Shown piece by piece: positions 7,099 to 15,312 of a DNA stretch of 64,000 nucleotides. Source of the DNA: an uncultured Sutterella sp. (GTDB taxonomy: Bacteria; Pseudomonadota; Gammaproteobacteria; Burkholderiales; Burkholderiaceae_F); the NCBI GenBank assembly GCA_900544255.1, contig UQUM01000007.1, forward strand, positions 10,085 through 74,084, written 5' to 3'. Each line of letters starts with the position of its first letter. Position 1 is the stretch's first letter. The notes under the pieces are model-generated. The model was not told the DNA's origin. It searched no databases and worked only from the letters and a program-made list of their open reading frames with translations. A program made the translations under genes and the position numbers.

Positions 7099-8088
7099 TT
7101 ACGCAAAAATGTGTGCTTCATCCCGCAAATACTCATCCAACCAATCGCTGCCCGCCGTGGGCGGCAACGCCACTTCCACCGCGGGCAGCCGCCCGGCCCA
7201 ACGCTTTGCCAAGCGATAAGCCGCCTCTTGTCCGACAAAATTCCGATCATTGTCACCGAAAATCACCAAACGCATGACGCTTTCAGGTACCGCTTCAAAG
7301 TTCGCGAGATTTTCCGCGCCGATCGCCGCCCACACCGGCATATGAAACCATTCACCGGCAGCAAGCGCCGTCTCCACTCCCTCGGCAATGCCCAACACCC
7401 GCACGGGGCGCCCCAACTGCACCACGGCGCCGTTCGTCGTCCCCGACGTGATTTTCTTTACAGCCGTCATCGGCGCCTTTTGCCCGTCTTCCGTGAGATA
7501 GGTGCGGTGCACGGCCGTGACGATGCCGTTCTTATCCGTCATGCGCGAGAGCATCGCAGGCCACCGCGTCTTTTCCGTCGTCTCATCGCCGTAAAGAAGG
7601 GCTTCATGCGTGCGGATATCGCCCGACACCCGCAGGGGATTCAGACCACGGTTTTTGAGGTACTTCCATACGGCATCGTTTTCGACCACCGGATGCGCTT
7701 CCTGCCAAATAGCAAGGTGATAAGGCGTTTTGTGCGGCGCATCGTCTTTCTTCGGCCATTCCTGCCGTGCTCTCCCCGTCCCGTGCTCCGGCACCGGCAG
7801 GCCGCAGAACCGTTCCACGGTTTCCAACGCATCAAAGACGGAAATTCCAAGGAAACGCGAAAGCAGTTCAAACCCATCACCGTGCCCGCAGTGCCGGCAG
7901 AGGTAGTTGCCGGCTTCGTATTTGTCGGTGAAGGAAAAACGGTCGCGGCCGCCGCACAAGGGGCAGGGGCGATTGGGCTTTACGAGGAGCGACTCTTCAA
8001 TCCCTGCCGACACAAAAATGTCGCGCCAACGTCCCTTCGCCCCCCGTTTGGCGGCTTCAAATCGCTCTCGAATTGTAACTTCGGACAT
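7099..8088 (-). CDS. Zinc-ribbon/Toprim primase-like protein (phage P4-alpha type, no helicase)
   Basis: 329 residues from the ATG at 8086-8088 (a TTG five codons upstream is possible). An N-terminal primase zinc ribbon has CPLC at 42-45 and CRHC at 64-67 around GRDRFSF. A Toprim domain follows, with VLGIAEGVETAL at 231-242 (catalytic Glu237) and the acidic pair in VIFGDNDRN at 275-283. This is the layout of the primase half of P4-alpha-like plasmid/phage proteins, but the C-terminal helicase is absent. It makes RNA primers in those elements; here it may be a relic or a domesticated protein. I see no integrase or repeats around it. Genes downstream encode the lysine-rich and small basic proteins. 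Confidence 0.85.
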   Translation of the reverse strand: MSEVTIRERFEAAKRGAKGRWRDIFVSAGIEESLLVKPNRPCPLCGGRDRFSFTDKYEAGNYLCRHCGHGDGFELLSRFLGISVFDALETVERFCGLPVPEHGTGRARQEWPKKDDAPHKTPYHLAIWQEAHPVVENDAVWKYLKNRGLNPLRVSGDIRTHEALLYGDETTEKTRWPAMLSRMTDKNGIVTAVHRTYLTEDGQKAPMTAVKKITSGTTNGAVVQLGRPVRVLGIAEGVETALAAGEWFHMPVWAAIGAENLANFEAVPESVMRLVIFGDNDRNFVGQEAAYRLAKRWAGRLPAVEVALPPTAGSDWLDEYLRDEAHIFA

Positions 8089-8152
8089 CGGGCGGCCCCG
8101 CAAAAAAGAAAAGAAGCCCCCCGAGACTAACGGGAAAAAGCAGCGCCGTCAA

Positions 8153-8190
8153 AAAAACGCCGCTGAATTCAGATAATCCGCGGCGTTTTT
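8153..8190 (-). terminator. Terminator after the BamE-like lipoprotein gene
   Basis: Eleven-bp perfect stem (8153-8163 with 8180-8190; AAAAACGCCGC / GCGGCGTTTTT) and 16-nt loop, with T runs on both strands. It lies 21 bp after the stop of the lipoprotein gene. The outer ten pairs are identical to the terminator at 5770-5810. Confidence 0.8.
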
Positions 8191-8211
8191 CAGAATTTAT
8201 TCGAAAAAGGC

Positions 8212-8724
8212 TCAGAACGCAAAGAGCCACTCTCCGTCTTTTTCTTTCCAGGGATCCATCGTGGTTTCCACGCTCTGCACGACGCCGTTTTCATCAAACT
8301 GCGGCCACACCGCCATATCGAACCCGCCAAAATCCTTGTAACGATACATCCAGGCGTGCTGATTGACGAGGTGGAAGGTGTACTTCTGTGCACAACGCCC
8401 CCACAGTTTCCACACATCATCTTCGGTGGAAACGCCTGGGCGGATGAGATTGAAATACTTTTCCTGCAGGCCCTGTTCGCGCGACACGACGTGCCCCGTT
8501 TCGTCCACGAAAAGCCACCAAACTTCCTGCCCGTAAGGCTGCAGAGAGTACGTCCAGCGTACGGTTCCGTCCTCCATCCGGGTTTTCGCCATCGGTTCGC
8601 CCAACCGTTCGACGACCGCCGTTTCCAAATCCCCCAATTCCACCAGCTGGGGATGCGCGCAGCCGGCCAACATCACCGCCGCAGCAACGGCCGCCAAAGC
8701 CCATTTAAAAACTCCACGCGACAT
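8212..8724 (-). CDS. Outer-membrane-type lipoprotein with two BamE-like repeats
   Basis: 170 residues. The signal peptide MSRGVFKWALAAVAAAVMLAGC has a lipobox LAGC with acylation at about Cys22. The mature part seems to hold two copies of a BamE/SmpA-like unit. The first (about 30-85) has LETAVVERLGEPMAKTRMEDGT then WTYSL; the second (about 95-160) has GVSTEDDVWKLWGRC then WMYRYKDFG and a FDENGVVQSVET strand. That pattern of a helix, a 'LG.P'-like turn and W-Y strands is what suggests the fold; the family assignment is inference. It is flanked by terminators and so is probably monocistronic. Confidence 0.7.
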   Translation of the reverse strand: MSRGVFKWALAAVAAAVMLAGCAHPQLVELGDLETAVVERLGEPMAKTRMEDGTVRWTYSLQPYGQEVWWLFVDETGHVVSREQGLQEKYFNLIRPGVSTEDDVWKLWGRCAQKYTFHLVNQHAWMYRYKDFGGFDMAVWPQFDENGVVQSVETTMDPWKEKDGEWLFAF

Positions 8725-8743
8725 AGTGATTTCCTCAAGAAAA

Positions 8744-8779
8744 AACCTTCCGACGCCCGTTGAAGACGACCGGAAGGTT
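8744..8779 (-). terminator. Terminator after the NarL-type regulator gene
   Basis: Nine-bp perfect stem (AACCTTCCG at 8744-8752, CGGAAGGTT at 8771-8779). On the minus strand it is followed directly by a run of T, about 20 bp beyond the regulator stop. Confidence 0.8.
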
Positions 8780-8798
8780 CAGCGCCCGCCCCGTCCGG

Positions 8799-9473
8799 TC
8801 AGAGCTTATCCAAGTGGTGTTCGACGGCAAAGACGGCCGCCTGCACGCGACTCTTGATGTTGAGCTTTCTGAGCACGCTCTGCACATGCACCTTGACGGT
8901 GGATTCGGCGAGATCAAGCGCCCGGGCAATTTCCTTGTTGGAGACGCCGCGCGCCAGCCACGCGAGAATTTCACGTTCGCGGGGCGTCAAGGCATCCACG
9001 TCCGGGGCGTTTGCCGCTGCATAGCTGTCGCGGCGCAACTTCATCACGAGCTTACTCGTCATCTCAGGGGAAATGACGGAGTCGCCCGCGACCGCGTGAC
9101 GCACGCTCTGCAGGAGAAAGTCCGCATCAATCTTCTTTAAAAGATACCCGCGGGCCCCGAGACGCATGCATTCGGCGAGATCGTCCCCGTCTTCGCTCAC
9201 GGTGAGCATCAAAACGGCCTGGTTGGGATCAGCTCCGAGAATCTGTTCGAGCGCTTCATGCCCGTTCATCACCGGCATATCCAAGTCCAGGAGAACGAGA
9301 TCGGGCTTCGTCTGCTCCACAAGCTTCACCCCTTCCAAACCGTCGGCGGCTTCGCCCACGATCTCAAAGTCGCTCTGACGCGTCAAAAGCGCCTTGAGCC
9401 CGCTTCTGAAAAGCGTGTGGTCATCAATAAGCGCAATGCGGATTTTCTTGTCAGATTCAGCAAACTCATTCAT
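8799..9473 (-). CDS. NarL/FixJ-family response regulator
   Basis: 224 residues from the ATG at 9471-9473. The receiver domain has IALIDDHTLFRSG (acidic pocket Asp17-Asp18), phosphoacceptor Asp63 in VLLDLDMPVMNG, Thr91 and Lys114. A LuxR-type helix-turn-helix (about 155-215) has LTPREREILAWLARGVSNKEIARALDL then ESTVKVHVQSVLRKL. Phosphorylation by a partner histidine kinase should trigger DNA binding. No kinase gene is adjacent, so its partner and regulon are unknown. Alternative name: NarL/DegU-type regulator. The gene is flanked by hairpins on both sides. Confidence 0.92.
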   Translation of the reverse strand: MNEFAESDKKIRIALIDDHTLFRSGLKALLTRQSDFEIVGEAADGLEGVKLVEQTKPDLVLLDLDMPVMNGHEALEQILGADPNQAVLMLTVSEDGDDLAECMRLGARGYLLKKIDADFLLQSVRHAVAGDSVISPEMTSKLVMKLRRDSYAAANAPDVDALTPREREILAWLARGVSNKEIARALDLAESTVKVHVQSVLRKLNIKSRVQAAVFAVEHHLDKL

Positions 9474-9508
9474 TTTCTTTCCCGGGCCCATAAAAAGTTC
9501 TGGCCAAT

Positions 9509-9528
9509 GCCGCGGGGACCCCCGCGGC
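9509..9528. terminator. GC-rich hairpin between secB and the regulator gene
   Basis: Nine-bp perfect inverted repeat (GCCGCGGGG / CCCCGCGGC) with almost no loop, 23 bp past the secB stop on the minus strand. It lacks a T run right after the stem, so it may be a weak terminator or an RNA 3'-end stabiliser rather than a strict terminator. Confidence 0.5.
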
Positions 9529-9551
9529 GCGTTCGTTATTTTGGCCGAGCT

Positions 9552-10079
9552 TTAAGCGTGCGCAACGCCTTCGGCAGCGCCCTGCTGCGCCTGCTGCTGA
9601 GCTTGCGCGAGACGCTGCTGATAAAGCGCTTCGAAGTTCACTTCCGGCAGATGCACCGGGGGCAACCCGGTACGGGTAATGAGGTCGGCCAAATTCGCAC
9701 GCAGATACGGATAGAGAATCGAAGGGCAGACGACATTCGTCAGATGCTGCACGCCTTCTTCAACGATGTTGCGGATGTCGAAAATACCGGCCTGCTTGCC
9801 TTCGACGAGGAACATCGTCTTTTCCTTCACCGTCACGGTGATCGTACCGCGCACCACCACTTCCCAAGCGCCTTCCGGGGGAAGCTTCTTCTGGGACACT
9901 TCAAACTGAATGTCCACGTTGGGCTGTTCTTCGGGCGCCGCAAAGAAAATTTCCGGCGCATGCGGCATTTCAAGGGAAGCGTCCTTTAAGTAGCTGCGCA
10001 CCATCTGAAAAGAAGGCTGCGCCTGCTGCGCTTCGGCGTTCTGAGCATTTTCGTTCGGAGTCTGGTTTTCGTCCGCCAT
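9552..10079 (-). CDS. secB: SecB, protein-export chaperone
   Basis: 175 residues. After a Gln/Ala-rich acidic leader (about 1-22), the SecB core starts at PSFQMVRSYLKDASLEMPHAPEIFF and contains the NVDIQFEV strand, EVVVRGTITV, and ICPSILYPYLR-like CPSILYPYLRANLADLITRTGLPPVHLPEVNFEALYQQR. SecB is a cytosolic homotetramer that keeps preproteins unfolded and delivers them to SecA. It lies 90 bp downstream of the rhodanese gene. In many proteobacteria grxC sits between these two, but no glutaredoxin gene is present here. Confidence 0.95.
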   Translation of the reverse strand: MADENQTPNENAQNAEAQQAQPSFQMVRSYLKDASLEMPHAPEIFFAAPEEQPNVDIQFEVSQKKLPPEGAWEVVVRGTITVTVKEKTMFLVEGKQAGIFDIRNIVEEGVQHLTNVVCPSILYPYLRANLADLITRTGLPPVHLPEVNFEALYQQRLAQAQQQAQQGAAEGVAHA

Positions 10080-10169
10080 GTCGGTCTCACTAAAAAAGGT
10101 TACGATAATTCAAACTTTACGCGGAAAATCTGCCGTGAATCTTAACGGCGTTCTTTTCCGCTTTACGGA

Positions 10170-10571
10170 TCAGCGCGCAAAGGGAAGCTTTGCCATACGC
10201 CAGGCGTTTAAGCCGCCCGCGAGAATATAGACTTCCTTAAAGCCCGTGCCGCGCAAGAGGGGCGACGCCATACGGGCACGGCGCCCGTCGTCGTCCACGA
10301 GGAGCACCGGGCGAGCCTTGTCGATCTTGCCTAGCTCGTTCTGGATGCGGTCGGCGGGAATGTTCACGGAATTCGCGATCGCTTCCTTTTTGAAGTCTTT
10401 GGGATCACGCAGGTCGATGATCTGCGCATTTTTGCGATTAATGAGTTCGGTAGCGGAACTGTTGTCCACTTCGGGGCCCGTGCGGCGACGCTGAATCATC
10501 GGCCAAGCCAAGCTCACCGAGCACACGAGAATAATCGCAATCAGAAGAATGTTGTCAAGAAGGAAGTCCAT
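10170..10571 (-). CDS. yibN: YibN-like membrane-anchored rhodanese, catalytic Cys missing
   Basis: 133 residues from the ATG at 10569-10571 (a GTG one codon upstream is equivalent). A membrane segment (about 5-25) is followed by a rhodanese domain with QIIDLRDPKDFKKEAIANSVNIP at 50-72 and a C-terminal GFKEVYILAGGLNAWRMAKLP. In active rhodaneses the loop is C-x-x-G; here it reads VDDDGRRA with Asp93 in the Cys position, so sulfurtransfer is not expected. The order gpmA / yibN / secB matches the enterobacterial gpm-yibN-grxC-secB region, minus grxC. The gene faces away from gpmA. Confidence 0.85.
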   Translation of the reverse strand: MDFLLDNILLIAIILVCSVSLAWPMIQRRRTGPEVDNSSATELINRKNAQIIDLRDPKDFKKEAIANSVNIPADRIQNELGKIDKARPVLLVDDDGRRARMASPLLRGTGFKEVYILAGGLNAWRMAKLPFAR

Positions 10572-11012
10572 CACTTGCTCTTAGGTTTGTTCATCATCGG
10601 CGCCGAACAGAAAAGTCCCGTTTTCGGACGCTTCTCCGCGCCGGCGGCGGCCATTATAGAAAATTTGATTTCCTTACCGTTAGTTAACCCTGCCTTGTCC
10701 GGCACAGAAAAACGAATCCTCGTCGTTTGAAGAAGCAGCCCCAAACAACGTTGCCATCATACCTAAACGCCAAACACCGTCGAACTACATCAACAACTAT
10801 ACAGACATCGTTCAAGTTATACAGTTACCATCCGTCGTCTCTCCTTCACCTACACACTGACCTTTTTCAGCAATTTGTGTCCGTTATTGGTTAGTCGTTG
10901 ATTTTGATAAATAACTTTCCTTGTCTCTCTTTTAAGGAGTTCCAAATTTTCACACCCGTGCGATAATGAAGAGTTTTCTTTTTTCCTCCCCCTTTTTTGA
11001 GGGTTTGAAACC
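10572..11012. other. 441-bp divergent intergenic region between yibN and gpmA
   Basis: No convincing gene. Short open frames here (for example 10850-11032 on the minus strand) lack a ribosome site and family resemblance. Base composition is more AT-rich than the flanks, especially at 10840-11010. It should carry the promoters for yibN-secB (minus) and gpmA-envC-ctpA (plus). Confidence 0.5.
10959..10967 (+). promoter_or_regulatory. Possible extended -10 promoter for gpmA
   Basis: TGCGATAAT is an extended -10 motif (TGn plus GATAAT) 45 bp upstream of the gpmA start; the -35 region at the usual spacing is poor. The gpmA ribosome site is GAGGG at about 10992-10996. Confidence 0.4.
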
Positions 11013-11759
11013 ATGTACAAGCTCGTTCTCATGCGCCACGGACAAAGTCAGTGGAATCTTGAAAACCGTTTCACCGGGTGGACGGACGTCGATCTCACCG
11101 AACAAGGTCGCGCCGAAGCCGCCAAAGCGGGGGAACTTCTGAAAAAAGAAGGTTACGGCTTTGACATCGCCTTCACGAGCGTCTTAAAGCGTGCCGTGCG
11201 TACGCTCTGGATCACCCTGGACAAGCTTGACGAAATGTGGATTCCCGTCGAACACTCCTGGCGCCTCAATGAACGCCATTACGGCGCCCTGCAGGGCCTC
11301 AACAAAGCGGAAACCGCGAAGAAATTCGGCGAGGCTCAGGTTCTGATCTGGCGCCGCGCCTACGCGACGCCCCCGGATCCGCTCCCCGAAGGCGACGAAC
11401 GCAGTGCTTTGAACGACCCCCGCTATGCAGACGTGCCCGCCATGGACATTCCTGCGACGGAATGCCTCAAGGATACGGTGGCCCGCGTCGTCCCCTATTG
11501 GGAACAGGTGATCAAACCCACGGTTAAATCCGGCAAGCGCGTTCTCATCGCCGCGCACGGCAATTCGCTCCGAGCTCTCATCAAACACATCGACAACGTG
11601 AGTGACGACGATATCGTGGGGCTCAACATCCCCACCGCGCAGCCCCTCGTGTACGAATTCGACGACGCCATGCGCCCGATCCGTCATTACTACCTCGGCA
11701 ACGCCGACGAAATCGCCGCTGCGGTCGCCGCCGTCGCCGCACAGGGTAAAGCGAAGTAA
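11013..11759 (+). CDS. gpmA: 2,3-bisphosphoglycerate-dependent phosphoglycerate mutase
   Basis: 248 residues, the usual dPGM length. The N-terminal [20 protein letters not shown] includes the phosphorylated His (RHG), ERHYGALQG at about 88-96 holds the catalytic Glu and lid residues, and [10 protein letters not shown] at about 180-189 has the second catalytic His. It interconverts 3- and 2-phosphoglycerate in glycolysis/gluconeogenesis using 2,3-BPG as phosphate donor. It is first in a plus-strand run gpmA-envC-ctpA-thiF-GNAT with gaps of 4-20 bp, probably one operon. Confidence 0.95.
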   Translation: MYKLVLMRHGQSQWNLENRFTGWTDVDLTEQGRAEAAKAGELLKKEGYGFDIAFTSVLKRAVRTLWITLDKLDEMWIPVEHSWRLNERHYGALQGLNKAETAKKFGEAQVLIWRRAYATPPDPLPEGDERSALNDPRYADVPAMDIPATECLKDTVARVVPYWEQVIKPTVKSGKRVLIAAHGNSLRALIKHIDNVSDDDIVGLNIPTAQPLVYEFDDAMRPIRHYYLGNADEIAAAVAAVAAQGKAK

Positions 11760-11767
11760 GTCGTCCG

Positions 11768-13060
11768 ATGCGTTCTGCCCCGCGACTTCTTTTACTCACG
11801 GCCGTCATTTCTTTTACGGCCGCCGTAGGGGGTCTGTGCCTTGCGTATGCCCCGGACGCTGCCGCCAAAACGGCGCCCGAGGCAGACCGACGCCAGCTTA
11901 CCCGCGAACAGTCGTCCTTAAAGGGGCAGATTTCGTCCATTCAGAAAGAAATTTCCGCCAAGGAAGCACGTTTGACGAAAGTCAATGCCGAACTGCAGAA
12001 AAGTGAACAAGCAATCAGCCGCAGTAACCGTACGCTGCGCACCCTCGCCGAAGATCGCACGAAAATCGAGCAACAGCTCGCCGATCTCAACAACGAGTTA
12101 AAGCGCGTGAGCCGCAGCACCAAAGAAGCGGAAAAAGATCTCGAACAGATCAGCAAAGCGCAGTTTCTGAATGCGCAGCGTCACCCCTGGCAAAGTCTTT
12201 TAACGGGGAGCAACCCCAACGACATCCAGCGTATGTCGGGGATTTTGTCCTATCTGAACCGTGAGCGCGACAAAACGATCAACGAGCTCACAAACCGCCA
12301 GAGACTCATCGCGGAAACAACGAAAAAAACGACGGAAAAACGTTCGGAACTTGCCCGAGTACAGGCGGCGGAACAAAAAAACCGCGAGCAGCTGCAGTCC
12401 GAGCAGAAATCCCGTGAGACAGCGCGCACCAATCTCACGAAGGAGCTCAATTCGCAACGCGAACGCTATGAACAACTCGTCAAAAACGATCGGGAATTGA
12501 CTAAACTCATTTCCAATATCGACGTGCGGATTGCCGAAGCCGAAAAGCGGGAAGCCACCCGGCGTCTTGCCCTACGGAAAAAAGCCGAAGAAGAACGGCG
12601 TCGCAAAAATACATCAACGAAATCCGAACCCGTCGTCGTTGCGTCGCCGTCCGTCAATTTCACGCAGTTAAAGGGGCGGCTTACGATGCCCGCCTCCGGT
12701 ACGATCGCCGCCCGCTTCGGCCAAAAACGTGAAGGAGCCGCATCGACTCTTCCCTGGCGCGGCCTTCTCATCCGGGCCAAACAAGGCGCGAACGTCGTCG
12801 CCGCCGGCCCCGGCACCGTCGTCTTCAGCGACTGGATGCGCGGCTTCGGGAACCTTCTCATCGTCGATCACGGTTCCAACTATCTCTCCGTCTACGCGAA
12901 CAACGAATCGCTTTATAAGAGCGTAGGCGACAAGGTGAAACAAGGCGAAACGATTGCAAGCGTCGGCAACTCCGGGGGCGAAGAACGCCCGGGCTTATAC
13001 TTCGAACTTCGTCGCCGCGGCACGCCGATTGATCCGTCGCCATGGCTTGCCAAGCGCTGA
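11768..13060 (+). CDS. envC: EnvC-like murein hydrolase activator (degenerate LytM domain)
   Basis: 430 residues: signal peptide (about 1-33), a long coiled coil rich in Glu, Arg and Gln (about 40-270) and a C-terminal LytM/M23 domain (about 305-428). The metal-binding residues of active M23 peptidases are gone: the H-x-G-x-D position reads WRGLLIRA and the H-x-H motif reads LYFELRR. So it fits EnvC, which binds FtsEX through its coiled coil and activates amidases at the division septum instead of cutting peptidoglycan itself. FtsEX is encoded at 31529-33105. The gene follows gpmA by 8 bp. Confidence 0.92.
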   Translation: MRSAPRLLLLTAVISFTAAVGGLCLAYAPDAAAKTAPEADRRQLTREQSSLKGQISSIQKEISAKEARLTKVNAELQKSEQAISRSNRTLRTLAEDRTKIEQQLADLNNELKRVSRSTKEAEKDLEQISKAQFLNAQRHPWQSLLTGSNPNDIQRMSGILSYLNRERDKTINELTNRQRLIAETTKKTTEKRSELARVQAAEQKNREQLQSEQKSRETARTNLTKELNSQRERYEQLVKNDRELTKLISNIDVRIAEAEKREATRRLALRKKAEEERRRKNTSTKSEPVVVASPSVNFTQLKGRLTMPASGTIAARFGQKREGAASTLPWRGLLIRAKQGANVVAAGPGTVVFSDWMRGFGNLLIVDHGSNYLSVYANNESLYKSVGDKVKQGETIASVGNSGGEERPGLYFELRRRGTPIDPSPWLAKR

Positions 13061-13079
13061 TTTTTATTTCTTTACGACC

Positions 13080-14552
13080 ATGTCCCGTCATTCTCTGCTT
13101 CGCTCCGCGGCGCTTCTTGCTGCCGGACTTGCCTGCGGCGCCGCGCTCACCGCGAGCCTTTCAGCCTATGCGGAAAAAGGCCGCACGATTTCGCTTCCCG
13201 CCGAAGACATCCGGCTTTTTGCCGATGTGTTCGGCGCCATCAAAAGCTATTACGTGGATGACATTTCGGACAAAAAACTCCTTGAAAACGCCGTACACGG
13301 TATGGTGGAAGGCTTGGATCCCCACTCCTCATTTTTAGACGCCAAAGCGTTTGAAGACCTTGAAGAAAGCACCATAGGCGAATTCGGAGGACTCGGCATC
13401 GAAGTCACCAAGGATCCGTCGGGCGTGCGCGTCATGACGCCGATTGACGACACACCGGCGGCTCGCGCGGGTGTCTTGGCGGGTGACCTCATCGTCAAAA
13501 TCGACGACAAAGCGACGGCCGACCTGTCTTTGAACGAAAACGTGAAGCTGATGCGCGGCAAGCCTGACACCAGCATCGTGCTCACCATCGCGCGCAAGGG
13601 CGTCACGAAACCCATCGTGATGAAAATCACCCGAGCCGTCATCAAGGTGCAGTCCGTCAAGAGTAAAGCGCTTGAAAACGGCCTCGGCTACATCCGTATT
13701 TCGCAATTTCAGGAACGCACGGCCGACGACGTGGCCGTGGCGCTCACGAAACTCACCGAAGAGAACCATCTCAAGGGGCTGGTGCTGGATCTCAGAAACA
13801 ACCCGGGCGGCCTCTTAAATGCCGCAATCGGCGTCTCGGCGGCTTTCCTCGCAGAAAATTCTCTCGTAGTCTCCACGCGGGGCCGCACCGCCGACAATGA
13901 GCGCCGCTTTTATGCCGCTAAGCGCGACTATGCGGTTGCCAACACGGCGATCGATCACATTGCGCAACTCCCCGCCGTCACCAAATCCGTTCCGCTCGTC
14001 GTGCTCGTGAATTCTTCATCGGCCTCCGCGTCGGAAATTGTTGCGGGCGCCCTTCAAGATCAGCACCGCGCCGAAATCATGGGAACGCGCTCCTTCGGGA
14101 AGGGCTCCGTGCAGACCATCCTGCCCCTGCGCATCAAAAACGACGAAACAACGGGCATCAAAATCACGACGGCCCGCTATTACACGCCGTCGGGCCGCAC
14201 GATTCAGGCAAAGGGCATCACTCCGGACATCGCCGTGGACGATACGCCCGAAGGCAACTATCCTTCCTTTAACCTCAGGGAAGCCGATCTCGCGCACCAC
14301 CTTCTCGTCACCGACGGTAAGGACACAAAAAAGGCGTCGGACGCCAATGACACGGATTGGCAAGACGACGATCTAGAACCCGCCAAGGTACCGACGTTGC
14401 GCTACCAGTTCGGAGACGATAAAGACTTCCCCTTACAGCAGGCCGTCGCGCACCTCTTGGGAAAGAAAGTCATCACGCACGCGGACGTCCAGAAAAAGCT
14501 GAAAGAAGAAAAAGCCGCAGCCGATAAAACGAAAACCACCTCGAACAACTGA
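13080..14552 (+). CDS. ctpA: C-terminal processing peptidase (S41 family)
   Basis: 490 residues from the ATG at 13080; the open frame extends upstream into envC, but this ATG directly precedes a good signal sequence (SRHSLLRSAALLAAGLACGAALTA). A PDZ domain is at about 95-175 (GGLGIEV, then AGVLAGDLIVKIDDK). The S41 catalytic domain has the nucleophile Ser of SASASE near 316 and the general-base Lys of FGKGSVQ near 341. The enzyme trims C-termini of periplasmic proteins, often ones involved in peptidoglycan growth. The tail after 430 is charged and probably disordered. Confidence 0.93.
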   Translation: MSRHSLLRSAALLAAGLACGAALTASLSAYAEKGRTISLPAEDIRLFADVFGAIKSYYVDDISDKKLLENAVHGMVEGLDPHSSFLDAKAFEDLEESTIGEFGGLGIEVTKDPSGVRVMTPIDDTPAARAGVLAGDLIVKIDDKATADLSLNENVKLMRGKPDTSIVLTIARKGVTKPIVMKITRAVIKVQSVKSKALENGLGYIRISQFQERTADDVAVALTKLTEENHLKGLVLDLRNNPGGLLNAAIGVSAAFLAENSLVVSTRGRTADNERRFYAAKRDYAVANTAIDHIAQLPAVTKSVPLVVLVNSSSASASEIVAGALQDQHRAEIMGTRSFGKGSVQTILPLRIKNDETTGIKITTARYYTPSGRTIQAKGITPDIAVDDTPEGNYPSFNLREADLAHHLLVTDGKDTKKASDANDTDWQDDDLEPAKVPTLRYQFGDDKDFPLQQAVAHLLGKKVITHADVQKKLKEEKAAADKTKTTSNN

Positions 14553-14568
14553 TTTTTTGAGGTTCATC

Positions 14569-15312
14569 ATGGTTAATCCCGCAGCGCCCCGCTACAACCG
14601 TCAGGTGCTTTTAAAGGAATGGGGCCCCGAAGCTCAGACTGCTCTCGCCCGCACTCCTTTCGTGGTAATCGGCGCTGGCGGCGTCGGTTCTCCGGCGCTT
14701 CTCACGCTCGTTGAGTCAGGCGCAGGTTCCGTCACCGTCATCGACGCCGACACAGTGGAAGAAACGAACCTGCCGCGTCAGTCGCTACACACCCCGGCCC
14801 GTCTCGGAATGAATAAAGCGGAAAGCGCCAAATTGGCGCTTTCCGAGATCGATCCCTCGGTACCCGTCACGGCCGTCACGGCTTGGGCCGACGAAGCGCT
14901 TCTTGCGACGCTCCTCATGCCGGAAACCATCCTGATCGACGCATCGGACAATTCCAAAACGCGCCATATGACAAACCGCGCTGCCCGTGATGCGCACTGC
15001 CGCTTGGTGTCCGCGAGCGCCGTGCGTTTCAGTTTTCAGGTGACGGCGTTCGACTTCCGCTGCGCCCCGTCCCCCTGCTACGACTGTTTTTTCCCGGAAG
15101 ACGACGAAACGGACGTCAAAGCCGCGCAGGTCGGCGTTTTCGGTGCCGTCACCGGTATGGCCGGAAACGCTGCCGCCGAAGAAGCCCTCAAAATGGCAGC
15201 AGGGATCCCTGGTCTCGTCAACAAACTCCTCATCGTCGATACGCTTTCGATGAAGTTTGACATCATCGCACTGACTGCCGACCCCACCTGCCCCGTGTGC
15301 GGCGGCAAATGA
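14569..15312 (+). CDS. ThiF/MoeB-family adenylyltransferase
   Basis: 247 residues from the ATG at 14569, preceded by TTGAGG. The nucleotide-binding VIGAGGVGSPALLTLVESGAGSVTVID is at about 28-54, then NLPRQSLH, the substrate Asp region LIDASDNSKTRH, and zinc-binding Cys pairs in CAPSPCYDCFF (about 164-174) and CPVCGG at the very end. These enzymes adenylate the C-terminal Gly-Gly of a sulfur carrier (ThiS or MoaD). The conserved gpmA-envC-ctpA-thiF order is known in betaproteobacteria, but it does not decide between thiamine and molybdopterin. MoeB or ThiF are equally possible names. Confidence 0.88.
   Translation: MVNPAAPRYNRQVLLKEWGPEAQTALARTPFVVIGAGGVGSPALLTLVESGAGSVTVIDADTVEETNLPRQSLHTPARLGMNKAESAKLALSEIDPSVPVTAVTAWADEALLATLLMPETILIDASDNSKTRHMTNRAARDAHCRLVSASAVRFSFQVTAFDFRCAPSPCYDCFFPEDDETDVKAAQVGVFGAVTGMAGNAAAEEALKMAAGIPGLVNKLLIVDTLSMKFDIIALTADPTCPVCGGK

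Noticed and set aside
7111..8130. 339-codon plus-strand frame opposite the primase
   Set aside because: The opposite strand encodes a clear zinc-ribbon/Toprim protein; this frame is Arg/His-rich without homology.
10850..11032. 60-codon minus-strand frame before gpmA
   Set aside because: Overlaps the gpmA promoter and ribosome site; no homology.
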